DNA of 64,000 nucleotides from Paenibacillus massiliensis 2301065 = DSM 16942 (GTDB lineage Bacteria > Bacillota > Bacilli > Paenibacillales > Paenibacillaceae), in the NCBI RefSeq assembly GCF_000377505.1, contig NZ_KB898197.1:62001-126000 (forward strand). Reading direction: 5' to 3'. The translations under genes and the position numbers were made by a program. Of this stretch, positions 18,611 through 25,999 are shown piece after piece. Within the stretch, counting starts at the first letter, position 1. Each line of letters opens with the position of its first letter. The notes below the pieces were generated by a model. The model did no database searches and was not told where the DNA came from. It worked only from the letters and a program-made list of their open reading frames with translations.

Positions 18611-19288
18611 ATGACCCAGCAATCCCTAACCAGCATTATTGATCATACGTTATTAAAGGCGGATGCCCGCCGTGAGGATATTGTAAAGCTGGCCGAGGAA
18701 GCCAAGCAGTTCAAGTTCGCCTCGGTATGTGTGAACCCGACTTGGGTAGCTACAGCCTATGAGGTTCTGAAAGACACACCTGAAGTGAAGGTATGCACCG
18801 TGATTGGTTTCCCTCTGGGCGCTTCTACATCGGAGACGAAGGCATTTGAGACAGGTGACGCTATTGCCAAAGGTGCAACTGAAGTGGACATGGTCATTAA
18901 CATCGGAGCTCTCAAGAACGGAGAGGATGATCTGGTGCGCCGTGATATCGCTGCTGTCGTAGAGGCTGCGCGTGGTAAGGCATTGACCAAGGTCATTATT
19001 GAGACCTGCTTGCTTACGGACGATGAGAAGGTACGGGCATGCAAGCTGGCTGTGGAAGCAGGAGCTGATTATGTGAAGACCTCCACAGGCTTCTCTACAG
19101 GTGGAGCAACCAAGGAAGATATCGCCTTGATGCGTAAGACTGTAGGCCCTGATGTAGGTGTGAAGGCATCTGGTGGTGTACGTAGCGCTGAGGATGCTCG
19201 CATCATGGTAGAAGCTGGTGCTACACGTATCGGAACTAGTGGTGGGGTTGCAATCGCGAAGGGCGAGGAGTCCCAGTCGGCATATTAA
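18611..19288 (+). CDS. deoC: Deoxyribose-phosphate aldolase
   Basis: A 225-residue class I aldolase that splits 2-deoxyribose 5-phosphate into glyceraldehyde 3-phosphate and acetaldehyde in deoxynucleoside breakdown. IDHTLLKADA, TEVDMVINIGALK, ADYVKTSTGFS (Schiff-base Lys about 156) and GVKASGGVR (Lys about 185) are all present and length is normal. The ATG at 18611 follows TATGGAGGAATACCC; an in-frame TTG at 18545 would add an unconserved 22-residue leader. The stop overlaps an in-frame ATG of the downstream regulator frame. Confidence 0.94.
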   Translation: MTQQSLTSIIDHTLLKADARREDIVKLAEEAKQFKFASVCVNPTWVATAYEVLKDTPEVKVCTVIGFPLGASTSETKAFETGDAIAKGATEVDMVINIGALKNGEDDLVRRDIAAVVEAARGKALTKVIIETCLLTDDEKVRACKLAVEAGADYVKTSTGFSTGGATKEDIALMRKTVGPDVGVKASGGVRSAEDARIMVEAGATRIGTSGGVAIAKGEESQSAY

Positions 19289-19329
19289 TGAATGAGCTCG
19301 AATTGCAGCTCAAGAAACGGGGTGAGACG

Positions 19330-19701
19330 ATGAATTCCGAGACAGAGGCCATGGAATGTGAGCAGACGTGTCATGGATCGGGTGAACAGGAGCTTGATCA
19401 TATCAAGTCTTCCATCATTGAAGATGACACAGCTTACAAAATGTCAGAGCTATTCAAGGCACTCGGTGACCCAACCCGCATTAAGCTCATCTATGCCCTG
19501 GCGCAAAATGAATTGTGCGTGCATGATCTGACAGTCATTCTGGATATGGGTCAATCCGCCGTTTCCCATCAGTTGCGCTATTTACGGAACGTTCGTATTG
19601 TGAAGCGCAGAAAAGTAGGCAAGACGGTCTACTATTCTTTGGACGACAATCATGTCGAGCAGATCTTCTTGCAGACACATGAGCACATAACGCATAAATG
19701 A
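19330..19701 (+). CDS. ArsR/SmtB-family metal-sensing repressor
   Basis: A 123-residue winged-helix repressor. LFKALGDPTRIKLIYAL and DMGQSAVSHQLRYLRNVRIVKRRKVGKTVYYSL are the ArsR core. Two metal sites can be read: an N-terminal ECEQTC plus ELCVHD, resembling the CadC soft-metal site, and DNH followed by two His spaced 11 and 14 residues on (alpha5 site of CzrA/SmtB for Zn/Co). Probable targets are the palindrome before the zinc/cadmium ATPase gene and its half-copy, 2.3-2.8 kb downstream; an IS element now lies between. I prefer the ATG at 19330 (GGGGTGAG upstream) to the one at 19288 that overlaps deoC. Confidence 0.88.
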   Translation: MNSETEAMECEQTCHGSGEQELDHIKSSIIEDDTAYKMSELFKALGDPTRIKLIYALAQNELCVHDLTVILDMGQSAVSHQLRYLRNVRIVKRRKVGKTVYYSLDDNHVEQIFLQTHEHITHK

Positions 19702-19818
19702 TTCGCAACAAAAAACAGGCAGGAGCTGAACATTGAAATGCTCCCTGTCAAGTAGACAGTCTAAAAAAACAAAAACATCTGTATGTAGTCCCCCTCGGTG
19801 AAGGGGGATTATTCTTTG

Positions 19819-20727
19819 TTAAGCTGCTCGTCGAAATTCGTTCGGGGACAAGCCGTTTAGTCGTTCTGTGTACCGATCATTATTGTAATAACGGATATAG
19901 GATCTCACACTGTGCAGGAGATCGTCATAGGTATCGTACTTCTCTAGATAAAAGCGTTCTGCTTTAAAGATACCCCAGAATCGTTCAATGGGTTGGTTAT
20001 CCAGACACCGACTTACACGAGACATGCTTTGGGTAAACTTATATTTCTTTCGAATCTGCTTGTATGTAAGCGAGGTATACTGAAAGCCTCGGTCACTGTG
20101 CAACAGCGGCGTGACCCCTGGGTTTCTTTGGTAGGCTTTCTTTACCGTATCCATGACAAGCTCATTGTTGTTGGAAGGACTTAATACCCACGAAACAATA
20201 GAGTTGTCATATCCGTCGATCATGGCACTCAGGTAGGCCTTGCGGCCATTTCCGTACCTCAGCTCAGTCACATCGGTGCACCACTTTTGATTTGGAGCAT
20301 CCGCTTGGAAGTCCCGGTTCATGACATTCTCTGCGAGATGAAGTTCTGGAGCCTTCACGTAGTTTAGTCGCTTTTTGCGAATGACTGACCTTAATCCAAG
20401 TGCACGCATGATGCGGTAATATCGTTTACGGTTGTAGCTTCTTTTCAGCTTACGGTTCAATTGCATACGCATCTGGCGGTAGCCGAGTATTCCCTTTCGT
20501 TTGACATAACGCTGTTTGATTTCCTTAGCCAGTGCAAGATTTTCGAGTTCCCGGGTGGATGGCGTCCATTTTAGCCACTTGTAATAGGCAGATCGGGCGA
20601 TTCCTGCTAGCTCACAGAGCTTGCTGATCGCATATCCTTTGTCGGCATGTAATTCCCTAATGGCTTGGTAGATGTCTACATGCCGAACAAAGGTTAGTCC
20701 GTGTTTCTTCGCCGGATCTCTGCCAAC
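19819..20727 (-). CDS. IS3-family transposase OrfB (DDE integrase, -1 frameshift product)
   Basis: The rve/DDE catalytic part. The open frame runs from the frameshift site at 20727 (about 302 codons), upstream of the first internal ATG at 20472. HTH_21-like sequence (AIRELHADKGYAISKLCELAG) comes first, then the catalytic core: Asp in WCTDVTEL, Asp in HSDRGFQY, Glu in PIERFWG, and the C-terminal YNNDRYTERLNGLSPNEFR. It is expected as an OrfAB fusion made by -1 slippage on A AAA AAG. Confidence 0.92.
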   Translation of the reverse strand, partial: VGRDPAKKHGLTFVRHVDIYQAIRELHADKGYAISKLCELAGIARSAYYKWLKWTPSTRELENLALAKEIKQRYVKRKGILGYRQMRMQLNRKLKRSYNRKRYYRIMRALGLRSVIRKKRLNYVKAPELHLAENVMNRDFQADAPNQKWCTDVTELRYGNGRKAYLSAMIDGYDNSIVSWVLSPSNNNELVMDTVKKAYQRNPGVTPLLHSDRGFQYTSLTYKQIRKKYKFTQSMSRVSRCLDNQPIERFWGIFKAERFYLEKYDTYDDLLHSVRSYIRYYNNDRYTERLNGLSPNEFRRAA

Positions 20728-21401
20728 TTTTTTGAGAGTGCATTCTCCATTTCCAAGTGCTCATTACGCGCTTCAAGTTCCTTAATCCGAAGCTTTAAGC
20801 GTTCCTGCTCATTTAGCTCCTCTGGCGGCTTCTTCCGGCCCCGGAGGTCCTGTAAAGCCTCCTGGCCACTTGCCTTATATTTACGAACCCATGCGTATAC
20901 CTGCTGATAAGAGACACCATATTTGTCGATTGCTTTCTGATAATTGAGATCGTGAGCGATGGTGTATTGTGCAATTTCAATCCGTTCTTCGTAAGTCGTT
21001 TTCCGTCCTTTGTTCATGTAGGGTTGTCCTTCTTCTCTACGAGTTGGTTTCATGGGTATCTCTCCAGTATACTTGGAAACCCAACTCTGTAACACACTTC
21101 TACTCGAAATGTGATACTTTTTCACCACTGCTCGTACGGAGTATTCGCCAGAAAGTACATCCTGGATAGCTGATCGTTTTAGTTGTTTGGAGTAAGCCTT
21201 CCATCCTTTGGATTTTCTTAATCCTTCTTCTCCATCTGCTTGATATTTTCTGACCCAATCGGTCACCGTATCTGGAGAGATTCCCAGTTGCTTCGCCTCA
21301 TGGTTTGGGTTTGATTCATACCGTAAACAACGCCGCACAGCCTGAATCTTTAATTCGTACGAAATCGGACTTTTCTTGGACATTACAAAAACTCCCATCA
21401 T
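20694..21401 (-). CDS. IS3-family transposase OrfA (DNA-binding part)
   Basis: A 235-residue protein with two helix-turn-helix units of the HTH_28/HTH_29 type (SYELKIQAVRRCL...GISPDTVTDWVRKYQ near 10-55, and TYEERIEIAQYTI...VSYQQVYAWVRKYKASG near 135-180) and a C-terminal leucine-zipper-like coil (LKLRIKELEARNEHLEMENAL). It recognises the IS ends. Its last codons overlap the OrfB frame, with AAAAAAG at 20727-20733. Confidence 0.92.
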   Translation of the reverse strand: MMGVFVMSKKSPISYELKIQAVRRCLRYESNPNHEAKQLGISPDTVTDWVRKYQADGEEGLRKSKGWKAYSKQLKRSAIQDVLSGEYSVRAVVKKYHISSRSVLQSWVSKYTGEIPMKPTRREEGQPYMNKGRKTTYEERIEIAQYTIAHDLNYQKAIDKYGVSYQQVYAWVRKYKASGQEALQDLRGRKKPPEELNEQERLKLRIKELEARNEHLEMENALSKKLAEIRRRNTD

Positions 21402-21534
21402 AGTAGAAGTAGAAGTTTTGTTTTTTCTACTGTCTACTATGATGGGAGCATATCACATGTTCAGTATCCTGCCTGTTTTTTTGTGCGCTCCAGCTCTGTA
21501 AAGCGTGGGGTGAAGGAGGAACGGAGAGTGTTAA

Positions 21535-21849
21535 TTAGCGCTTTCGGCTCCAGTACGAGAAGCCAATCCGGCCAAGGACGATCAGTAGAATCAGGACGCA
21601 GCCAAGGATCAGGCCGGTATAAGGTAATTCGTCTTCAAAGACAATGTACCCCTTGGTCGGAGCCGGAGTCATTTCTACTTGATTACCGTTTTCATTGTCA
21701 TGTGAATTTGTTGTACTCGTATTGTCGATGCTAGCTACAGGTACAGCATCAGCTCCGCTAGACCCGGCAGCGGCTATGTGGGCGCTAGGTAACAAAAGGA
21801 ACACGCTTAACAGCACCATACGCAGCATCATAAAAAGCTTATTGTTCAT
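21535..21849 (-). CDS. Small LPXTG wall-anchored protein, unknown function
   Basis: A 104-residue exported protein. A signal peptide (MNNKLFMMLRMVLLSVFLLLPSAHIAAAG by position 1-28) is followed by a Ser/Thr/Asn-rich stretch. The C-terminus has LPYTG at about residues 75-79, a hydrophobic helix and the tail WSRKR: a full sortase sorting signal. The mature part would be only about 48 residues. AAAGGGG precedes the ATG. It is divergent from the zinc/cadmium ATPase gene, and an operator-like half-site lies upstream, so it may belong to the same metal regulon. Some NEAT and metal-binding wall proteins are small, but I see no metal motif here. Confidence 0.7.
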   Translation of the reverse strand: MNNKLFMMLRMVLLSVFLLLPSAHIAAAGSSGADAVPVASIDNTSTTNSHDNENGNQVEMTPAPTKGYIVFEDELPYTGLILGCVLILLIVLGRIGFSYWSRKR

Positions 21850-21947
21850 GGGGACCCCTTTCGTAGCTTGATTAAAATTTAAAATAATCGCTATACTTCA
21901 AATTGTAGTGGATAAGCACCGTCTGGAATAGCCCTTCTTGAAGAATT

Positions 21948-21967
21948 CAGTAATTGTTCATATGTTA
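21948..21967. promoter_or_regulatory. Second copy of the ArsR-type operator half-site
   Basis: AATTGTTCATATGTTA (21952-21967) repeats AATTGCTCATATGTTA (22147-22162) with one mismatch. The other half is poor (TTCAGT). It lies 100 bp before the minus-strand LPXTG gene start, between the two divergent genes. Confidence 0.5.
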
Positions 21968-22091
21968 GCATTTTGCACCATTCGATATCAATCGCCTGAA
22001 GCTATAAGCTCTGGAGTCCTCTTAGGAATGATTCATCATGCTCATGTGTTTGATATTCCCGAAAAAAATCCGTTTGAGCAGGCAAATGTGG

Positions 22092-22121
22092 TTGACTTAC
22101 CAAAGTAGGGGTGAATATAAT
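22092..22121 (+). promoter_or_regulatory. Promoter of the zinc/cadmium ATPase gene
   Basis: TTGACT (22092-22097), an 18-bp spacer and TATAAT (22116-22121). The operator-like palindrome starts 18 bp downstream, in the initially transcribed region. Confidence 0.75.
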
Positions 22122-22139
22122 AACTGTATAAACCAAAAC

Positions 22140-22155
22140 ATGAACAATTGCTCAT
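22140..22155. promoter_or_regulatory. ArsR/CzrA-type operator palindrome
   Basis: ATGAACAATTGCTCAT is a 16-bp palindrome with one mismatched pair, of the ATGAA...TTCAT form bound by CzrA/SmtB/CadC repressors. Its position just after the -10 fits repression relieved by zinc or cadmium. Confidence 0.7.
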
Positions 22156-22185
22156 ATGTTATTCGTTAAGGGATGAGGTGCTAAC

Positions 22186-24510
22186 ATGAGTACGGCTCAA
22201 GGAAGCGTCAAGCGGGAATGGATATTGGAAGGACTGGATTGTGCGAACTGTGCCCGTAAGATTGAGGATGGAGTACAGAAGGTCGAAGGTGTAACTTCAT
22301 GCTCCGTGAATTTTGTAACCAAGAAGTTAACGCTGGAAATGAAAGAGGAATTGGCTGAAGCGGTTGCGGAGGGAGCGCGTAAAAAGGTTAAGAGCCTGGA
22401 GCCTCATATTCAGATGATGGATGCCGGGGCTGTCGCACGCCGATCGAAAGCTGGTAGCAACAGAAATGCTCATAGTTCTGGCCATGCTGGTCACGACCAT
22501 GCAGGCCAGGAGCATTCACACAAGCATGATGGACACTCGCATGCAGATCATGATCACGATGATCATAGCCATGTCCATGACGGGGATGGTCATGCCGGAC
22601 ATAGTCATGATCACGGCGAAGGTGCAACACGAAAGATGCTGTATCGTCTAGGAGCAGCGCTGGTGTTGGGGATTGGTGGAATTTTACTGAACGATCAGTT
22701 TTGGCCATCATTTTCTCTTTATGCACTAGCTTATCTCATTATTGGCGGTGACATTGTCTATCAGGCTATAAGGAACCTCTTTAGAGGCAATCTTTTCGAT
22801 GAGTATTTCCTGATGTCCGTAGCCACACTGGCCGCGTTCGCTATTGGTGAATATCCTGAAGGCGTGGCAGTTATGCTATTTTACCAGGTAGGCGAAATGT
22901 TCCAGGGAATTGCGGTGAATCGTTCTCGCAAATCGATTACCTCGCTTCTTGATATCCGTCCAGACTCCGCTAATTTGTTAGTGAATGGAGAGGTACGCCG
23001 TGTCCCGCCAGAAGAGGTAGAGGTAGGTGATCACATTCAGATCAAGCCTGGGGAGAAGGTTCCGCTTGATGGTAAGGTCATTTCGGGCCAGTCTATGATT
23101 GATACTTCAGCGCTCACAGGTGAATCGGTGCCACGGAGTGTCGATGTAGGAGAACAAGTGCTGAGCGGTACGGTTAACAAGAGCGGTGTGCTCACGGTGG
23201 AGGTTACTAAGGAATTCGGGGAATCCACAGTATCGAAAATCTTGGAGCTGGTGCAGAACGCGAGCAGCAAGAAAGCGCCGACCGAGAAATTCATCACTAA
23301 ATTTTCAAGATACTATACGCCTGTAGTTGTCGTGATTGCGCTCCTGATGGCGGTCATTCCTCCGCTTGTGCTTGTTGATGCGACTTTTACGGAGTGGATC
23401 TATCGCGCGACAATCTTCCTGGTGATTTCCTGCCCTTGTGCGCTGGTCGTATCCATTCCACTTGGCTTCTTCGGCGGGATCGGTGCGGCCTCCAGAATTG
23501 GCGTATTAATTAAGGGAGGAAACTTCCTGGAGGCCCTTAACGATGTCAGCTACGCGGTATTTGATAAGACGGGAACATTGACCAAGGGAACTTTCAAAGT
23601 CACTGCCATCTATCCGGCAGAGGGCTTAAGCGAGAATGAGCTGCTGGAGACAGCTGCACTGGCAGAATTGCATTCCACGCATCCTATAGCAGAATCTGTA
23701 CGCTCTGCTTATGGACATCCGTTAGAAGCTGGGCGTATCACACAATATGACGAAATATCTGGTCACGGAATTCAAGCGGTCATTGATGGTCATCAGGTAC
23801 TGGCAGGCAATGTTAAGCTAATGAAGCTTGAGAGCATCAACTTCACACAGGCAGAGAGTAGTGGTACGGTTGTACACCTCGCTATTGATGGCACCTATGC
23901 AGGATATCTGAACATCGCTGATGAGGTGAAGGAGGACTCTGCGCGGGCGTTGGCTGAATTGAAGAAGCTGGGGATCAAGAAGACAGTCATGCTAACCGGC
24001 GATGCGCAAGCAGTGGGGCAGGCGGTTGGTGAGCAGCTAGGCCTCGATGAGGTATATGCAGAGCTGCTTCCACAGAATAAGGTGGAGCAAATTGAGCGCT
24101 TGGCTGCGAGCAAGGCCACTAAGGAGAAAATTCTGTTCGTAGGTGACGGGATCAATGATACCCCGGTGCTGGCAAGAGCTGATGTAGGGGTGGCAATGGG
24201 AGGACTAGGCTCGGACGCAGCTATTGAAGCAGCGGATATTGTCATTATGAATGATGAGCCGTCTCGACTGGCAGATGCGATAAAAATTGCCAAGCGCACG
24301 CGCACGATTGTATGGCAAAATATTATTTTTGCCTTGCTGGTCAAGACAGCGTTTCTTACTCTCGGGGCTTTCGGTATTGCAACGATGTGGGAAGCAGTCA
24401 TATCTGATGTAGGGGTTACTTTGTTGGCCGTACTAAATGTGATGAGGGTGCTAAAAGTTGAAACAGAGGATACGGGAGCATCTGATCAACCAACCACCGC
24501 AACAGGGTAA
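22186..24510 (+). CDS. zntA: Zn/Cd/Pb-transporting P1B-2 ATPase
   Basis: A 774-residue heavy-metal efflux pump. An HMA domain at residues 8-75 carries CANC (Cys19, Cys22). A His/Asp-rich segment at about 88-148, with repeated HxHxxH, probably binds zinc. Eight membrane helices follow, with CPC in ISCPCALV (about 416-418), the TGES actuator motif, the phosphorylated Asp in DKTGT (about 459) and GDGINDTPVLA in the hinge. CPC plus a cation-rich N-terminus places it in the Zn/Cd/Pb group. cadA would be an equal name. Probably repressed by the ArsR protein encoded at 19330 through the palindrome at 22140. Confidence 0.93.
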   Translation: MSTAQGSVKREWILEGLDCANCARKIEDGVQKVEGVTSCSVNFVTKKLTLEMKEELAEAVAEGARKKVKSLEPHIQMMDAGAVARRSKAGSNRNAHSSGHAGHDHAGQEHSHKHDGHSHADHDHDDHSHVHDGDGHAGHSHDHGEGATRKMLYRLGAALVLGIGGILLNDQFWPSFSLYALAYLIIGGDIVYQAIRNLFRGNLFDEYFLMSVATLAAFAIGEYPEGVAVMLFYQVGEMFQGIAVNRSRKSITSLLDIRPDSANLLVNGEVRRVPPEEVEVGDHIQIKPGEKVPLDGKVISGQSMIDTSALTGESVPRSVDVGEQVLSGTVNKSGVLTVEVTKEFGESTVSKILELVQNASSKKAPTEKFITKFSRYYTPVVVVIALLMAVIPPLVLVDATFTEWIYRATIFLVISCPCALVVSIPLGFFGGIGAASRIGVLIKGGNFLEALNDVSYAVFDKTGTLTKGTFKVTAIYPAEGLSENELLETAALAELHSTHPIAESVRSAYGHPLEAGRITQYDEISGHGIQAVIDGHQVLAGNVKLMKLESINFTQAESSGTVVHLAIDGTYAGYLNIADEVKEDSARALAELKKLGIKKTVMLTGDAQAVGQAVGEQLGLDEVYAELLPQNKVEQIERLAASKATKEKILFVGDGINDTPVLARADVGVAMGGLGSDAAIEAADIVIMNDEPSRLADAIKIAKRTRTIVWQNIIFALLVKTAFLTLGAFGIATMWEAVISDVGVTLLAVLNVMRVLKVETEDTGASDQPTTATG

Positions 24511-24576
24511 ACGGTTCTCTAATATCGTCAAGATCAATTAGCAGGTAGTGAAGAGTCAGTTCATGTTGACGAGTCG

Positions 24577-24615
24577 AAGGCATTGCAGTTCTTGGGAGCT
24601 GCGGTGCCTTCTTTT
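24577..24615 (+). terminator. Terminator of the zinc/cadmium ATPase gene
   Basis: AAGGCATTGCAG pairs with CTGCGGTGCCTT (G-U pairs included), followed by CTTTT. Confidence 0.65.
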
Positions 24616-24752
24616 ATTGATCCATCCATTAATCGGCATAAGGGAAGATGGAAGCTAATATGGTAATTCTAGGGCTGCTGATAACGCTTTATTGGAACCA
24701 TCATGCAGCGTGAATTAGTGTATTCAATATGAGTTGGAAAGGATGAGCATGC

Positions 24753-25643
24753 ATGAGCGCAAGACGAGGGGAATTAAGGCTTGAGGAGCATGCTGGCCAA
24801 GACAGGGTAGCTAGAGTCAGGGAGTCTGGCACGCTGAGTAAGCGATCAGGCATCCGTATGGATCTGTCCAGGTATATGATGGATTTCTCTCATCCGTCAT
24901 GGCCTGAGGTACCCGCCAGCGTAGATGGGGTGTTCCTCAGGGGAGATGCCCAGTTCATGGCAACGAGCCTACTTGAGCTTGTTGAAATGTACAAAGGATC
25001 GCCTCCCGATACCCGGCTTGTGTGGGGAAGAAGAATGAGGGCTATACTCGAAGCCCAATATGATTCATGCATGTCTGTGCTGAGCGGGCAGGCGTTGTCT
25101 GTAGCTCTGGTACATTCGGTACCTGAGGCAGGTCTGTTGCGCGAGCTCCAGGATATTCAAGCCGAAGCTTTGCTACGAGCAGCCTGGACCTCCATTCGCC
25201 AAGGAAAGGAGCTTGAACTGGAGATTGCGATCCCAGATCCCGACAGTATAAGTACCTTCCGTCAGATGGACGAATGGCTGGAGCAGGTGAGCAGGCAGAC
25301 ACTACTTGGCTACCGTGGCTCAGTACGGTATCGGGTTGGAGCCATCTACAGTGGGATCGACTATACACGGATTCATGTGGATATGGCGAGAATCGCAGAT
25401 TTTGTCATTCTGGATGGGCTCCCCAAGACGACTGCAGACACATGTAGCAGCTATAACCATCTCGCATCAGCCGGAGAGTGGGCGGGGCTGGCTCATGCAC
25501 TGAGCGGTATCAAGCCGCATATTAAGGTATGGGCGACGGCCAAAGGGCAGCAGCCTTGTGCCATAGAGCGCTATCTTGAAGACGTGACGCTGGGTGAAGC
25601 TTACGGCTTCATCTGCGAGCCGGGTGTATTTACTCAAGCCTGA
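24753..25643 (+). CDS. Degenerate PEP-utilising (PpdK/PtsI C-terminal-like) barrel protein
   Basis: A 296-residue protein, not a known named gene. Its order of segments follows the PEP/pyruvate TIM barrel of PtsI and PpdK: VDGVFLRGDAQFM (family GIGLxRTE), then ALSVALVHSVPEA (VTIRTLD position), ALLRAAWTSIRQGKELELEIAIPD (rA...mimP), RYRVGAIYSGIDYTRIHVDMARIADFVILDGLPKT (GaMiEvPaA...vDFfSiGTNDL) and IKVWATAKG (vCGEmAg). Every catalytic position has changed, including the Arg-Thr-Glu, the metal-binding Glu/Asp and the catalytic Cys. I infer a non-catalytic relative; the alignment is by eye. AAAGGA precedes the ATG; an internal ATG at 24858 is possible. Confidence 0.5.
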   Translation: MSARRGELRLEEHAGQDRVARVRESGTLSKRSGIRMDLSRYMMDFSHPSWPEVPASVDGVFLRGDAQFMATSLLELVEMYKGSPPDTRLVWGRRMRAILEAQYDSCMSVLSGQALSVALVHSVPEAGLLRELQDIQAEALLRAAWTSIRQGKELELEIAIPDPDSISTFRQMDEWLEQVSRQTLLGYRGSVRYRVGAIYSGIDYTRIHVDMARIADFVILDGLPKTTADTCSSYNHLASAGEWAGLAHALSGIKPHIKVWATAKGQQPCAIERYLEDVTLGEAYGFICEPGVFTQA

Positions 25644-25719
25644 CCAGCTTACAACGTCATTATAATGAGACATTAGCAGGGCATGCCCATGGGCGCTGAA
25701 AAAAATATGATCCCGTCTT

Positions 25720-25752
25720 GGCACACATCTCGCGGAGATGTGTGCCTTTTTT
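25720..25752 (+). terminator. Rho-independent terminator
   Basis: GGCACACATCTC-GCG-GAGATGTGTGCC is a perfect 12-bp stem followed by TTTTTT. It ends the PEP-barrel-like gene. The rest of the 356-bp gap is the control region of the next ATPase gene. Confidence 0.9.
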
Positions 25753-25793
25753 GCTGTGTGTAGCATACGATATTGCACCTCAGCGATTTGCCC

Positions 25794-25822
25794 TTTACAG
25801 CTATACAATAGGAGCGTATAAT
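25794..25822 (+). promoter_or_regulatory. Promoter of the P1B-4 ATPase gene
   Basis: TTTACA (25794-25799), 17-bp spacer, TATAAT (25817-25822). It implies a leader of about 170 nt before the start codon. Confidence 0.75.
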
Positions 25823-25864
25823 GACTGCATAAGTTGCATTTGGTAAAAATAATTGTATAAGGTA

Positions 25865-25887
25865 AACAATGATTATCATTCTCATTG
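25865..25887. promoter_or_regulatory. Fur-box-like site 1
   Basis: TGATTATCATTCTCA (25870-25884) matches the 7-1-7 Fur consensus TGATAATnATTATCA at 12 of 14 defined positions and contains AATGAT-t-ATCATT. A PerR or Zur protein could use a related site. Confidence 0.65.
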
Positions 25888-25891
25888 TCTG

Positions 25892-25925
25892 ACATGCTGC
25901 ACCGGTTCATATCGGTGCAGCATGT
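25892..25925 (+). other. Perfect 13-bp leader hairpin
   Basis: ACATGCTGCACCG and CGGTGCAGCATGT pair perfectly around an 8-nt loop; GTCATTTT follows. It lies in the transcribed leader between two Fur-like boxes. It may be a weak terminator/attenuator, an RNA-stability element or a palindromic protein site. Confidence 0.7.
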
Positions 25926-25942
25926 GTCATTTTCAGGGGACT

Positions 25943-25965
25943 AACAATGGCTCTCATTCTCATTA
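25943..25965. promoter_or_regulatory. Fur-box-like site 2
   Basis: A 23-bp copy of site 1 with 19 of 23 identical bases; the core TGGCTCTCATTCTCA fits the Fur consensus at 10 of 14 positions. It is 35 bp before the start codon. Confidence 0.5.
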
Positions 25966-25999
25966 AGGACAGAATTATGATTGGACAGAAAGGATCGTG

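Larger units (their letters stand above)
19734..21455 (-). mobile_element. IS3-family insertion sequence, apparently intact
   Basis: A 1722-bp element with transposase genes on the minus strand. Imperfect inverted ends read TGAAATGCTCCC... on the left and TGATATGCTCCC... (complement) on the right, both continuing into AGTAGACAGT and an A-rich stretch. A 3-bp direct repeat CAT flanks it (19731-19733 and 21456-21458), normal for IS3 elements. orfA and orfB are joined by a slippery AAAAAAG. No inactivating stop was seen. It is longer than most IS3 elements because orfA encodes 235 residues. Confidence 0.92.
19710..21482. terminator. Bidirectional terminator split by an IS insertion
   Basis: The left arm (19710-19730, AAAAAACAGGCAGGAGCTGAA) and the right arm (21459-21482, GTTCAGTATCCTGCCTG followed by T residues) are complementary. 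If the IS and one CAT copy are removed they make one long hairpin with A- and T-rich flanks, ending both the ArsR gene (plus) and the LPXTG gene (minus). The IS occupies the loop. Confidence 0.8.

Noticed and set aside
19288..19329. ATG at 19288 as start of the ArsR regulator
   Set aside because: It overlaps the deoC stop and lacks a site, while the ATG at 19330 has GGGGTGAG at proper distance and gives a CadC-like N-terminus.
25867..25925. Riboswitch in the P1B-4 ATPase leader
   Set aside because: Only one simple stem-loop is seen; no conserved core of NiCo, czcD-type or other metal riboswitches could be recognised.
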